DNA from: JADGHX01 sp037200125
GTDB lineage: Bacteria; Pseudomonadota; Gammaproteobacteria; Steroidobacterales; Steroidobacteraceae
Reading direction: 5' to 3'
NCBI GenBank assembly: GCA_037200125.1
Contig: JBBCGS010000008.1
Coordinates: forward strand, 372,001-436,000
Length of the DNA: 64,000 bases
The translations under genes were made by a program, and so were the position numbers. Shown piece by piece: positions 36,312 to 45,400 of this stretch; the stretch's first letter is position 1; each line of letters starts with the position of its first letter. The notes beneath the pieces are model-generated. The model had not been told where the DNA came from. It did no database searches and was given only the letters and a program-made list of their open reading frames with translations.

Positions 36312-36629
36312 ATGAAGTGCGCGATCGTTGTGAAGATGGCTGCTGCGGCAGTCGTGGTGGCCGGACTCGCGGGTTGCCAGGACCTCAAGCCCCTGCAGGC
36401 CGATATCGATACTCTGAAGGGCCAAGTGAGCAAGCTGCAAAGCGACCTCTCGTCCGCCCAGTCCGCTGCCAGCTCCGCTGCCAGTGCGGCACAGTCCGCC
36501 AGCCAGGCGGCCAGCGGTGCGCAGAGCACTGCCAACCAGGCTCTCGCCGCGGCTCAGGCCAGCCAGAGCTGCTGCGACGCTACGAACGAGAAGATCGACC
36601 GGATGTTCCGGCGCTCGGTTTCGAAGTAA
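36312..36629 (+). CDS. Lpp-like alanine-zipper outer-membrane lipoprotein
   Basis: The 105-aa product has a lipoprotein signal peptide ending in lipobox LAGC (Cys22), so it is predicted to be lipidated and, lacking Asp at +2 (QD follows), sent to the outer membrane. The mature part is a long heptad coiled coil with Ala/Ser at core positions (LQADIDTLKGQVSKLQSDL, then repeated SAASSAASAAQSASQAA), as in Lpp and OprI. It ends FRRSVSK with a C-terminal Lys, which in Lpp is the peptidoglycan attachment residue. Two adjacent Cys near residue 90 (QSCCDA) are unusual. AAGGGGA precedes the start and a strong terminator follows. Confidence 0.82.
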   Translation: MKCAIVVKMAAAAVVVAGLAGCQDLKPLQADIDTLKGQVSKLQSDLSSAQSAASSAASAAQSASQAASGAQSTANQALAAAQASQSCCDATNEKIDRMFRRSVSK

Positions 36630-36662
36630 TCGTAGTCGGACGCGACCTGCGTCCACTGCAGA

Positions 36663-36691
36663 AACGCCGCGCATTGCGCGGCGTTTTTTTT
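36663..36691 (+). terminator. Rho-independent terminator of the Lpp-like gene
   Basis: The stem AACGCCGCGC / GCGCGGCGTT (36663-36672 with 36676-36685), loop ATT, is followed by a run of eight T at 36684-36691. This is a textbook strong terminator 33 bp after the stop, fitting an abundant monocistronic lipoprotein mRNA. Confidence 0.95.
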
Positions 36692-36717
36692 ACTCCCAGA
36701 GCACCGGGGCCCGCGCA

Positions 36718-37026
36718 GGCTTTGAGGGAAGTCTCGAGGATTTCTCTGAAATCGCCCTGACGGCATCAGGAAGCCGGGGCGTGCAAGCGAAGGGGTCGGG
36801 AGAAAAATGACAGGGGGCTGTCGAACAGCTACGCCGTGCCGTCGGCCTGAGGGCAGACTCGATAGTTAGTGCGTCAAGTCGGAGCGCGCATCACGCAGAT
36901 CAGGCGGGGGGGGGTGAGTTCGACAGCCCCCTGTCATTTTTCTCCCGACCCCTTCGCTTGCGCGCCCCGGCGCCGCGCTCACCTACAAGCGATTCCAGAG
37001 AAATCCTCGAGATTTCCCTCAAAGCC
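36718..37026. repeat. 309-bp inverted-repeat element abutting fabH
   Basis: The inner arms 36783-36826 and 36918-36961 are perfect 44-bp reverse complements (left arm starts GCAAGCGAAGGGGTCGGGAG). The outer arms near 36718-36754 and 36991-37026 pair at most positions (GGCTTTGAGGGAA on the outside). About 90 bp of unique sequence, with a run of nine G, lies in the middle. The right outer arm includes the stop codon of fabH, so the left outer arm looks like a copy of the fabH 3' end. No transposase is present. Confidence 0.85.
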
Positions 37027-37981
37027 GGATAAGCGATGAACCCCAGGTGAACCCGCCACCGAAGGCTTCGAGGACGAGTAACTGGCCGGGCTTGATGCGC
37101 CCGTCGCGGACGCCCACGTCGAGCGCCAGAGGCACGGACGCCGCCGACGTGTTGCCATGCTGGGCAACCGTGCAGATCACCTTCTCCATCGACATGTCGA
37201 GCTTGCGCGCGGTCGCCTGGATGATGCGGATGTTGGCCTGGTGCGGCACCAGCCAGTCGATCGAAGACTTCGTGAGCCCGTTCGCCGCGAGCGCCTCGTC
37301 CACCGCCTGCCCGAGCTTCGTGACGGCGATCCGGAACACCTCGCTGCCGACCATGCTGATCGCCATCTTCGGCTCCACTTCGCCGAAGCCGCGCGAGACG
37401 CCCGACTTGCACGCGAGCAGGTCCTTGTAGGTGCCATCGGCATGCAGGTGAGTCGAGAGTATCCCCGGCTCCTCCGACGGTCTCAGGACCACCGCGCCCG
37501 CGCCATCGGCGAAGAGCACGCAGGTGGTGCGATCCTTCCAGTCGGTAATGCGCGAGAGCGTTTCCGCGCCCACGACCAGCGCGCACTTGGACTCGCCCGC
37601 GCGGACGAACTTGTCCGCGATCGAGAGCGCGTACATGAAGCTGCTGCAGGCCGTTTCGAGGCTGAACGCCGGGCCGCCCCGCGCGCCCAGCCGCTGCTGA
37701 AGCAGCACGCCGCAGTTGGGGAAGACGAGGTCGGGCGTCGTCGTGCCGAAAGCGATGAAGTCGACGTCTTCCGGCCGCATGTTCGCCATTTCGAGTGCGC
37801 GGCGGGCGGCGGGCTCCGCCAGATCCACGGTGGTTTCGCCCGGGGCCGCGATGTGCCGGCGCTCGATGCCGGTGCGATCGCGAATCCACTCGTCGGTGGT
37901 ATCGACCATCTTCTCGAGATCGGCGTTCGTAAGAACGCGTGCGGGCAGATGGGACCCCGTGCCGACGATTCGCGAATACAT
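37019..37981 (-). CDS. fabH: 3-oxoacyl-ACP synthase III FabH
   Basis: The 320-aa ketosynthase condenses an acyl-CoA with malonyl-ACP to start fatty acid synthesis. The triad is C112 (ETACSSF), H247 (VPHQANIRI) and N277 (AQHGNTSAAS). GGGFTWGSSLIRL is the standard C-terminus. The start at 37981 (MYSRIVGTGSHLPA) overlaps the plsX stop as TGATG; the frame extends upstream through plsX but is not coding there. The TGA stop lies inside the 309-bp inverted-repeat element. fabD does not follow here. Confidence 0.96.
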   Translation of the reverse strand: MYSRIVGTGSHLPARVLTNADLEKMVDTTDEWIRDRTGIERRHIAAPGETTVDLAEPAARRALEMANMRPEDVDFIAFGTTTPDLVFPNCGVLLQQRLGARGGPAFSLETACSSFMYALSIADKFVRAGESKCALVVGAETLSRITDWKDRTTCVLFADGAGAVVLRPSEEPGILSTHLHADGTYKDLLACKSGVSRGFGEVEPKMAISMVGSEVFRIAVTKLGQAVDEALAANGLTKSSIDWLVPHQANIRIIQATARKLDMSMEKVICTVAQHGNTSAASVPLALDVGVRDGRIKPGQLLVLEAFGGGFTWGSSLIRL

Positions 37982-39000
37982 CAAGACCTCTGTGTCTGCA
38001 GCGCCTGGGCGATGTGCGCCGTCAGGCCGCGGCGGGCAGCGTGCGCCGCCAGGGAAATGGCTCTCGAAAAGGCGAGGCTGTCGGCGCCGCCGTGGCTTTT
38101 TACCACGATACCGTCGAGCCCCACCATGCAAGCCCCGTTGTATCGGCGCGGGTCCAGGCTCGCGGCCGCGCGCCGAAGCACCGGCCGGGCGATGAGGCCC
38201 GCGAACTTGCCGTACCACGACGCGTTGAACTCCGCCTTCAGCCGATTGGAGATGAGCTGCGCGACACCCTCCATCGACTTCAGCGCGACATTGCCCGTGA
38301 AACCATCGGTCACGACCACATCGACTTCGCCGGAGAAGATGTCGTTTCCTTCAACGAAGCCGATGTAGTTGAGCGTGCGCGCAGCGCCCGCCGCACCGAG
38401 CAGCGCGTGCGCCGCCTGCACGATCTCGTGCCCCTTCATGTCTTCTTCGCCGATGTTGAGCAGGCCCACGCGCGGCGTGGTGACACCGTAAATGTCACGA
38501 GCCACGATCGATCCCATCGACCCGAACTGCAGCAGCTGCTCCGGCGTCGCCTTGGTGTTGGCGCCGAGATCCAGCATGTGCGTGTGCCCGTGCGCGGCGG
38601 GAATCGCGGACATGATCGCCGCGCGCTCGACGCCCGTGAGCGTCTTCAGCACGAAGTGAGACATCGCGGTGAGCGCGCCGGTATTGCCGGCGCTCACACA
38701 CGCGAGCGCCCGCCCTTCCTTCACCACGTCGATGGCGATGCGCATCGACGAGCGTTTCTTGCGGCGGATGGCTTCGCGCGGCGAGTCGTCCATGGCGACG
38801 ACTTCGCTCGCCGGCACGATCTCGATGCGCGGACGGATCTGCGCGAGGGATGCGCCGTTCAGCGCGCTCTCGATCGCCGCCGGATCACCGACGAGCAACG
38901 CGCGGAAGGCGGAATCGTCCTGAAGGGCCTGCACGACACCGCCGACATAGTCGCGCGGCGTGCGGTCGCCACTCATGACGTCGACGGCTATCGACTGCAA
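37981..39000 (-). CDS. plsX: Phosphate acyltransferase PlsX
   Basis: The 339-aa enzyme makes acyl-phosphate from acyl-ACP, the first step of the PlsXY route to phosphatidic acid. Motifs are IAVDVMSGDRTPRDYVGG (usually DAMGGD), ALACVSAGNTGALTAMS, GANTKATPEQL, and VVTDGFTGNVALKSMEG. The TTG at 39000 is the only start fitting the family N-terminus; its ribosome site is weak. It is coupled to fabH downstream and follows rpmF, the common rpmF-plsX-fabH order. Confidence 0.94.
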   Translation of the reverse strand: MQSIAVDVMSGDRTPRDYVGGVVQALQDDSAFRALLVGDPAAIESALNGASLAQIRPRIEIVPASEVVAMDDSPREAIRRKKRSSMRIAIDVVKEGRALACVSAGNTGALTAMSHFVLKTLTGVERAAIMSAIPAAHGHTHMLDLGANTKATPEQLLQFGSMGSIVARDIYGVTTPRVGLLNIGEEDMKGHEIVQAAHALLGAAGAARTLNYIGFVEGNDIFSGEVDVVVTDGFTGNVALKSMEGVAQLISNRLKAEFNASWYGKFAGLIARPVLRRAAASLDPRRYNGACMVGLDGIVVKSHGGADSLAFSRAISLAAHAARRGLTAHIAQALQTQRS

Positions 39001-39085
39001 GTGAGCGGCGATCCGTGTTGTTGATTATCGAGGGAGCGCGCAGCGCCTGAAGCGGGCCTCGAAAGCGCTGGCCCGCGTGGCGTGC

Positions 39086-39280
39086 CTACTCCGCTTCTTC
39101 GACGTCGGCCGGCTTCTCGATGACGCGCTTGCCGCGATAGAAACCATCCGGCGTTACGCGGTGGCGCAGGTGGGTCTCACCCGACTGCGGATCGATCGAC
39201 AGCGCAGGCTTCGCGAGCCCGTCGTGCGAGCGGTGCATGCCGCGCTTCGACGGTGTCTTGCGGCTCTTTTGAACGGCCAT
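39086..39280 (-). CDS. rpmF: 50S ribosomal protein L32
   Basis: The 64-aa product begins MAVQKSRKTPSKRGMHRSHD, the family signature, followed by LSIDPQSGETHLRHRVTPDGFYRGKRVI. It is a large-subunit protein near the peptidyl-transferase region. It lacks the CxxC zinc pairs found in some L32 forms. It is cotranscribed with yceD upstream and plsX downstream. Confidence 0.97.
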   Translation of the reverse strand: MAVQKSRKTPSKRGMHRSHDGLAKPALSIDPQSGETHLRHRVTPDGFYRGKRVIEKPADVEEAE

Positions 39281-39327
39281 TTTCCAAACTCCTCGTGGGC
39301 GTCACTCGCGAACTTGCGCGCGAGCGA

Positions 39328-39855
39328 TCATTGGTTGCGTTTCAACAGCTCGCCCAGCCGTTCAAACGGTTTCTGCGTTTCCTGCGCCGGCGCCTTCTCT
39401 TCTACAGGCGCTGGCACATCGTCCTGCACTGCCTGGCATTCATCCGCGCTTTCATGCAGCGGCACCAGCGGCAGCGTCAGGAGCAATTCTTCCTCGACGA
39501 GATCGGCTACGCGGATGCGATCATCCGGCGCGTGCACGGTCTCGAGCTCTTGCGGCACACCGTCCGCATCCCTTTCGTTCGCGAGGATCGCAACACGCGA
39601 CTCGCTCGCGATCGGCCATGTCATGGGAGCAAGGCATCGCTGACAGACGAGCTTCGCTTCGCCTTCCATCTCTATCTCTGCCACGCGAAAACCCGCCTCA
39701 CGACGGAAATGCGCGACACCGTGAACCGAGCCCTGCGCGCCAGCAATCTGTTCTTGCACGCGAGGCAAACGACTCAGCGGAATATCGAAGGCGACATCGG
39801 CTTGCCGGTCAGCGAGCCGGTCGACATCACTCAGTTGCGACCACGGCTCCGACAT
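39328..39855 (-). CDS. yceD: YceD/DUF177 family protein
   Basis: The 175-aa cytoplasmic protein has the DUF177 pattern: EGEAKLVCQRCLAPM with a CxxC pair, an acidic middle (DDRIRVADLVEEELLLTLPLVP), and a final KPFERLGELLKRN. Bacterial members are linked to 23S rRNA accumulation and always sit ahead of rpmF, as here (47 bp). The ATG at 39855 gives MSEPWSQL; an in-frame TTG at 39888 is possible. It is divergent from maf. Confidence 0.85.
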   Translation of the reverse strand: MSEPWSQLSDVDRLADRQADVAFDIPLSRLPRVQEQIAGAQGSVHGVAHFRREAGFRVAEIEMEGEAKLVCQRCLAPMTWPIASESRVAILANERDADGVPQELETVHAPDDRIRVADLVEEELLLTLPLVPLHESADECQAVQDDVPAPVEEKAPAQETQKPFERLGELLKRNQ

Positions 39856-39955
39856 GGGGCGCGTATGATAGGTATCGACCCCCCTCAAGTCAAAGCCGAT
39901 TGCCGGCTAAGCTGTTGTTTCTCGTAGCCGATTTCAACAACCTGAGCCGTTTCGA

Positions 39956-40534
39956 GTGCGACCCCTCATCCTGGCCTCCACTTCCCGCTATCGACGCTCC
40001 CTGCTGGAGCGGATTGCACCCCCGTTCGAGGCGCACAGTCCCGGCGTGAACGAGGCTCCTTTGGGCGGGGAATCGCCGCGAGAAAGGGCAATGCGCCTCT
40101 CCCTGGCAAAGGCCCGCGCGGTGGCGGAGAAGCACCCGAACGCAGTTGTCATCGGCAGCGATCAGGTCTGCGCCGCCGGCCAGCGCGTGCTCGACAAGCC
40201 GGGCGACGAAGCCACCTGCCGCACTCAACTCGCCGCGCTGAGCGGCCACACCGCCAATTTCTATACGGGATCCGCTGTGGTTTGCCTCGATGCCGAGCTG
40301 ACACTCGAGCACCTGGATACCACCACGGTAACTTTCCGCCGGCTCACGGAAACAGAGATCAATCGCTACGTTGCACGGGAAAAGCCGTTCGACTGCGCGG
40401 GGGGCTTCAAGGTCGAGGCGCTCGGCATCACTCTATTCGAAAGCATCGAGAGCCAGGACCCTACGGCCCTCATTGGCCTGCCGCTGATCTGGGTCTCGAG
40501 CGCGCTCCGGCAAGCGGGCTACTTTCTGCCCTGA
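39956..40534 (+). CDS. maf: Maf-family nucleotide pyrophosphatase (YceF type)
   Basis: The 192-aa product begins MRPLILASTSRYRRSLLERI, the Maf signature, with catalytic D69 in VVIGSDQV and QDPTALIGLPL near the end. YceF-type members next to yceD hydrolyse m7GTP, cleaning the nucleotide pool; this assignment rests on position and motif. The start is GTG. The stop overlaps the convergent rluC end by 16 bp. Confidence 0.93.
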   Translation: MRPLILASTSRYRRSLLERIAPPFEAHSPGVNEAPLGGESPRERAMRLSLAKARAVAEKHPNAVVIGSDQVCAAGQRVLDKPGDEATCRTQLAALSGHTANFYTGSAVVCLDAELTLEHLDTTTVTFRRLTETEINRYVAREKPFDCAGGFKVEALGITLFESIESQDPTALIGLPLIWVSSALRQAGYFLP

Positions 40535-42033
40535 CTCCCGGCGCGACCGCCGCGGCCGCTTCCGCCACCACGGGCCTGCCCGCCACTCTGCCCACGGCTA
40601 CCTCGGCCCTGCCCTCCGCTGCTACGCCCTCTTCCCCCGCGATCCCCTCCACTTCGGCTTCCTCCGCTGCGCTCGGCACCGCGCGATTTGTCGCCGCTCC
40701 ACCCGACGGCGCGCGTATCGCCACCGCTACGTCCCGCTGCCCGCGCCGTGCTGCCACTGCGTGCGCCTGCCTGCGACTGACCAGCGCTGCGTACCCTCGC
40801 TTGTGACTGGCCACCGCTGCGCTGACGGCCCGCGCGACGGCCACCCGGTTGAGCAGATCGCGCCGCTTGAGATCGCTCGTCGCGCGAGGCTCCCGCCGCG
40901 CGACTCGCAGGCACGGACTCCGGCGCGGGACGCTGCGCGACCGGTTCGCTCGGCGCCTCATCTGGCACTTCACGTCTCGGCCTCGGCTTCCGCGCGGCGG
41001 CCTCTTTGCTTCCCCATCGCGGCGGACGCGACGCCGTCCTCGCTCCCGACCCGGTGAGCGCATCGATCACCGCGGATAGCTCCGCCGGCAGCGGCGCGCT
41101 CGCACTGAACAGCCCGCCGTGCGCGCCCTGAGGCCACTCGAAGCTGATGCTGTGAGAGTGAAGGAACATGCGATTCAGGCCCGCAGCCTTCATCTCTTCG
41201 TTGAACGCCTCATCGCCGTACTTCCCATCCCCAGCGACAGGATGTCCGGCATGCGCGGCATGCACGCGGATCTGATGCGTGCGCCCGGTCAGCAGCGACA
41301 CCTCGAGCAGCGTCGCCTGATTGCCGAACCACTGGATCGGCTTGAACTCGCTGATCGCCTCCTTGCCACCCGAGTTCACTTTGACGGTGCGCTCCCCGCC
41401 AACCCGGATGTCGGTGCGCAACGGCGCGTCGATCTTCGTGTGGCCGAGATTCCAGTGACCTTTGACGAGCGTCAGGTAGCGCTTTTCCACGAGGCCCTCG
41501 CGCATGAGCTCGTGCAGGGCGCGCAGCGCGCTCCGCTTGCGGGCGACGAGCAGACAGCCGCTGGTCTCGCGATCCAGCCGGTGCACGAGCTCGAGGTCTT
41601 CCTTCGGGCGCATCGCGCGCAGCGCTTCGATGACGCCGAAGCTCAGACCGCTGCCTCCGTGCACGGCGACGCCGGCAGGTTTGTCGAGCACGAGAAGGCG
41701 ATCATCCTCACTGATGACCGCCGCTTCGATGGTTTCGCGCGCCCTCGACGAGACGCGTGCGGGCTCGCCCGGAGCGGGCTCGGGGTCGATCCGGATCGGC
41801 GGAACGCGCACGATGTCGCGCTCCTGCAACCGTTGCTCCGGATCCGCGCGCTTGCCGTTCACGCGCACCTCGCCCTTGCGAACGATGCGGAACACGCGAC
41901 TGCGCGGAACGCTTGGAAGCAAGCGCATGAGGAACTGATCCAAGCGCGTTCCGGCGCCTTCGGAATCGACCTCGATCTGCCGGACGCCCGGTCGTGTCTC
42001 GTCCACGATTGGGCCCGGTTGTGGCTCGGTCAC
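40519..42033 (-). CDS. rluC: 23S rRNA pseudouridine synthase RluC with a long Arg/Gly/Ser-rich tail
   Basis: The product of about 504 aa has an S4 RNA-binding domain (TRLDQFLMRLLPSVPRSRVF, VNGKRADPEQRLQERDIV), then the synthase core with catalytic D154 in HRLDRETSGC, HQIRVHAAHAGHPV and KYGDEAFN. RluC modifies U955, U2504 and U2580 in E. coli. The family usually ends near 320; here about 165 more residues of Arg, Gly, Ser and Gln follow (RSGG, SGGQ, GRGG units), like eukaryotic RGG tails. The start is uncertain: no ATG is near, and the GTG at 42033 with GAGG upstream is chosen. It is divergent from rne. Confidence 0.88.
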   Translation of the reverse strand: MTEPQPGPIVDETRPGVRQIEVDSEGAGTRLDQFLMRLLPSVPRSRVFRIVRKGEVRVNGKRADPEQRLQERDIVRVPPIRIDPEPAPGEPARVSSRARETIEAAVISEDDRLLVLDKPAGVAVHGGSGLSFGVIEALRAMRPKEDLELVHRLDRETSGCLLVARKRSALRALHELMREGLVEKRYLTLVKGHWNLGHTKIDAPLRTDIRVGGERTVKVNSGGKEAISEFKPIQWFGNQATLLEVSLLTGRTHQIRVHAAHAGHPVAGDGKYGDEAFNEEMKAAGLNRMFLHSHSISFEWPQGAHGGLFSASAPLPAELSAVIDALTGSGARTASRPPRWGSKEAAARKPRPRREVPDEAPSEPVAQRPAPESVPASRAAGASRDERSQAARSAQPGGRRAGRQRSGGQSQARVRSAGQSQAGARSGSTARAAGRSGGDTRAVGWSGDKSRGAERSGGSRSGGDRGGRGRSSGGQGRGSRGQSGGQARGGGSGRGGRAGSQGRK

Positions 42034-42053
42034 CTCAACCTCATCGTAAATTG

Positions 42054-42108
42054 TTGTTTCTACTGTGGTCTTGCGAGTATACTCGCGCGTCCGCCCGGAT
42101 TCGGGCGG
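42054..42108. promoter_or_regulatory. Palindromic divergent promoter candidate for rluC and rne
   Basis: GCGAGTATACTCGC at 42073-42086 is a perfect palindrome whose centre gives TATACT as a -10 hexamer on both strands. On the plus strand TTGTTT lies 18 bp upstream (42054-42059). An inverted repeat CCGCCCG-GATT-CGGGCGG follows at 42091-42108. On the minus strand it would give rluC a leader of about 35 nt. Confidence 0.5.
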
Positions 42109-42466
42109 CAACAAAAGCGGTAGCGCTGGTAGCAAGACCCGAAGAATTATCACCGGGCAAGTCACCCGAGCCGCCGCATGGTAGTTGGTCCTCCCATACG
42201 AGGCCATCGCAAATGGGCCGACAAGCCGCGCAGCTCCGAGTTGAGTCTCCAGAAGAGCTCCCGGGTGCGCCGTCGGTTGAGAACACGAAGGTTTCCGGCG
42301 CACCGCCTGAGGGCGGGCTCACACTCAAGTGATTAACGAGTGATACAAGCTCATCCAGCGCCAACCTCCCTGATCAGGAATCTTCGCCGCCGCGAGGGCA
42401 GCCATCCGCTGCCGCCGTTGCCTCCCGCCGTACGCCTGTCAGCCCCTCAACGTCTAGAAGGGGCAC
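42109..42466 (+). other. Probable long 5' leader of rne
   Basis: This 358-bp stretch between the divergent promoter and the rne ATG holds no supported gene. In E. coli the rne leader is about 360 nt, folds, and lets RNase E limit its own mRNA. The matching length and place suggest the same here. The sequence shows several short GC stems, but I cannot fold it reliably by eye. Confidence 0.45.
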
Positions 42467-45400
42467 ATGAAAAGAATGCTCGTCAATGCAACTCAGCAGG
42501 AAGAGTTGCGAGTCGCTCTGGTTGATGGACAGAAGCTTTTCGATCTCAGTATCGAGCTCACCTCCCGCGAACAGAAAAAAGCGAACATCTACAAAGGCAA
42601 GATTTCCAGGGTAGAACCGTCTCTCGAGGCCTGCTTTGTCGATTACGGCGCCGCGCGCCATGGCTTCCTGCCCCTGAAGGAAGTCTCCCGCGATTACTTC
42701 CGCACGCAGCCCCAGGGCGGGCGCATGAACATCCGTGAGCTGCTCCAGGAAGGCCAGGAGCTCATGGTGCAGGTGGAGAAAGAGGAACGCGGTACCAAGG
42801 GCGCGGCCCTTACCACGTTCATCAGCCTCGCCGGCCGCTTCCTCGTGCTGATGCCGAACAACCCGCGCGCCGGTGGCGTGTCTCGCCGTATCGAGGGCGA
42901 AGACCGCGACCAGATGCGGGAGGTCATGGGCCAGTTGCACATTCCCGACGGCATGGGCGCCATCGTGCGCACCGCTGGCGTGGGCCGCACCGCCGAGGAG
43001 CTCCAGTGGGATCTCGATAACCTCAAGACCCAGTGGGATCAGATCGAGGCTGGCATGAAAGACCGGCCCGCCCCGTATCTGGTCTACCGGGAGAGCGACG
43101 CCGTCACGCGCGCCATGCGCGACTACCTGGGTGACGACATCGGCGAAGTTCTCGTCGACGACCCGGCCGCGTACCAGAAGGCGCAGGAGTACATGCAGCG
43201 CTTCTTCCCCAACGAGGGGCAGCGGCGGCTGAAGATGTACAACGATGACATCGCCCTCTTCACCCGCTTCCAGATCGAGAGCCAGATCGAGTCGGCGTAT
43301 GCGCACAAGGTGCAGCTGCCGTCGGGCGGCTCCATCGTCGTCGACTACACCGAGGCGCTCGTTTCCATCGACATCAACTCCGCGCGTGCGACGCGTGGAA
43401 GCGACATCGAAACGACGGCGACCAACACCAACCTCGAAGCGGCGGACGAGATCGCCCGCCAGCTGCGCATCCGTGACTGCGGCGGCCTGATCGTCATCGA
43501 CTTCATCGACATGGAGTCGACCAAGAACCAGCGTGACGTCGAGGATCGCCTGCGCGATGCCATGAAGCACGACCGCGCGCGCATCCAGATCGGCCGGCTG
43601 TCGCGCTTCGGGTTGCTGGAGATGTCCCGCCAGCGCCTGCGTCCCTCGCTTTCGGATTCGAGCCACATCGTTTGCCCGCGCTGTGTCGGCAACGGCAGCA
43701 TCCGAAGCGCCGAATCGATGGCGCTGGCCATCCTTCGCCTCATCGGCGAAGAGCTGCGCAAGGACCGCACCTCGAAGGTGATCGCGCAGGTGCCCGTCGA
43801 AGTGGCGACCTACCTCATCAACGAAAAGCGTGAGTGGCTGCGGCAGATCGAAGACAAGAGCTCGGCCGAGCTCATCATCGTGCCGAATCTCCACATGCAG
43901 ACGCCGGATTTCACCCTGCGTCGCGTACGTGACGACGAGATGGAGGCTCCTGAGAACAAGGAGAAGAGCTATCTGATGCCGACGCAGCCGGTCGTTGCCG
44001 AACCGGTCTCTGCGCAAGCAAACAAGCCGCAGCAGGAAGTGGCGGTGGTGGCGACCATCCTGCCGTCGACTTCCGCACCGACTGTCGTTCACGAGCCTGT
44101 GATTCAGGCACCCCCGACGCCGGCTCCGCAGCTGGGCGTGCTGGGGCGCTTCAAGCGCTGGCTGGTGGGTGATCCGCAACCGGCCGCTCCGGCGCAGCCC
44201 GCTGCGGAAGCAGCTCCTGCAAGCCCGTCGTCGTCGAGCAGCAGCCAGTCGAGGCGTGATCGCGGCGACCGTGGCGATCGCAGCCACCGTCGGGATCGCG
44301 ACGGACGCCGTTCAGGCGGCGGTGATCGCGATCGTTCGCATAGGCAGAGCGAGGACGCCCGTCGTGAACGCAGCGCCGGCAGCGGAAGCAGTGCAGGCAG
44401 TGCAAGCAGCGGCGAAAGCCGCAGCGAGCGCGATGGCGGCCGGGACAGCGCACCGCGTACTGCTGGCGGCGACGCTCACCGCGATCGCAATCGTGGACGC
44501 GGAGGCGGAGGCGAGGCGCGCGGACCGGAACGCGGCAACGAACAGCGTGCGCGGGACGGAGAGAGTCGCGGCGGCGGTGATCGCAACCGCGATCGTGGCG
44601 ATCGCTCGCGCGGCGGCGGACAGGACCGCGATCGCAACCGGGATCGGAATGCGCAGCCCGGCCAGGGCAATGCACAGAGTCACGGCCCGAAGCCGGAAGA
44701 TTCAGTTCCACCCGTGGCCGCTGTGATCGGCTCTGAAGCCGCCGCGGCGAGCAATGGCGCCCCGAGCGCTCTTGCATCCTCGAGCGGTGCTGGGGTCGGC
44801 GCTGGCGCCGAAACGCATGGCGCCGTCGCCGAGCACAACGCAGCGGCCGGCGCTCCGGGTGCCGAAGGCGCGCTCAACGGTAACGGTGAGCGTGGCGAAC
44901 GCTCGGGTCGCGGTCGTCGCGGCCGGCGTCGTGGCCGTCGCGGTGGCGGCGGTGGCAATCGTGCGACCGGCGGACAGGAAGGCCTGTTCGAAGGCGGTGG
45001 CGAAGGGCCGCACGGCGATGCGGATGGCAATCGAGCCGACTCCCATCACGGAAGTGGCGAAGCCGACGGCAACCGCTCGGGTGGCGGGTACGGCAACGGC
45101 AGCGATCGGACTCACAGCCGTAGCGAGTCGCACGGCGGTGGCGCGCCCCGCAGTGAATCTCACAGCGGTGGTGAGTCATACGGCGGCGGCCGTGGTGAGT
45201 CCCAGAGCAGCGAGTCACACGCTCGCGGTGAGTCTGCCGATAGCGGCGAATCTCGTGGCGGCGGTCAATCGTCTGGTGGTGGCAACTCGTACGGCGGCGG
45301 TGCGCCGCGCAGTGAATCCCACAGCGGCGGTGAGTCGTACGGTGGTAGCCGTGGCGAGTCTCAGGGCGGCGGCGGCGAGTCGCATGCTCGCAGCGAGTCT

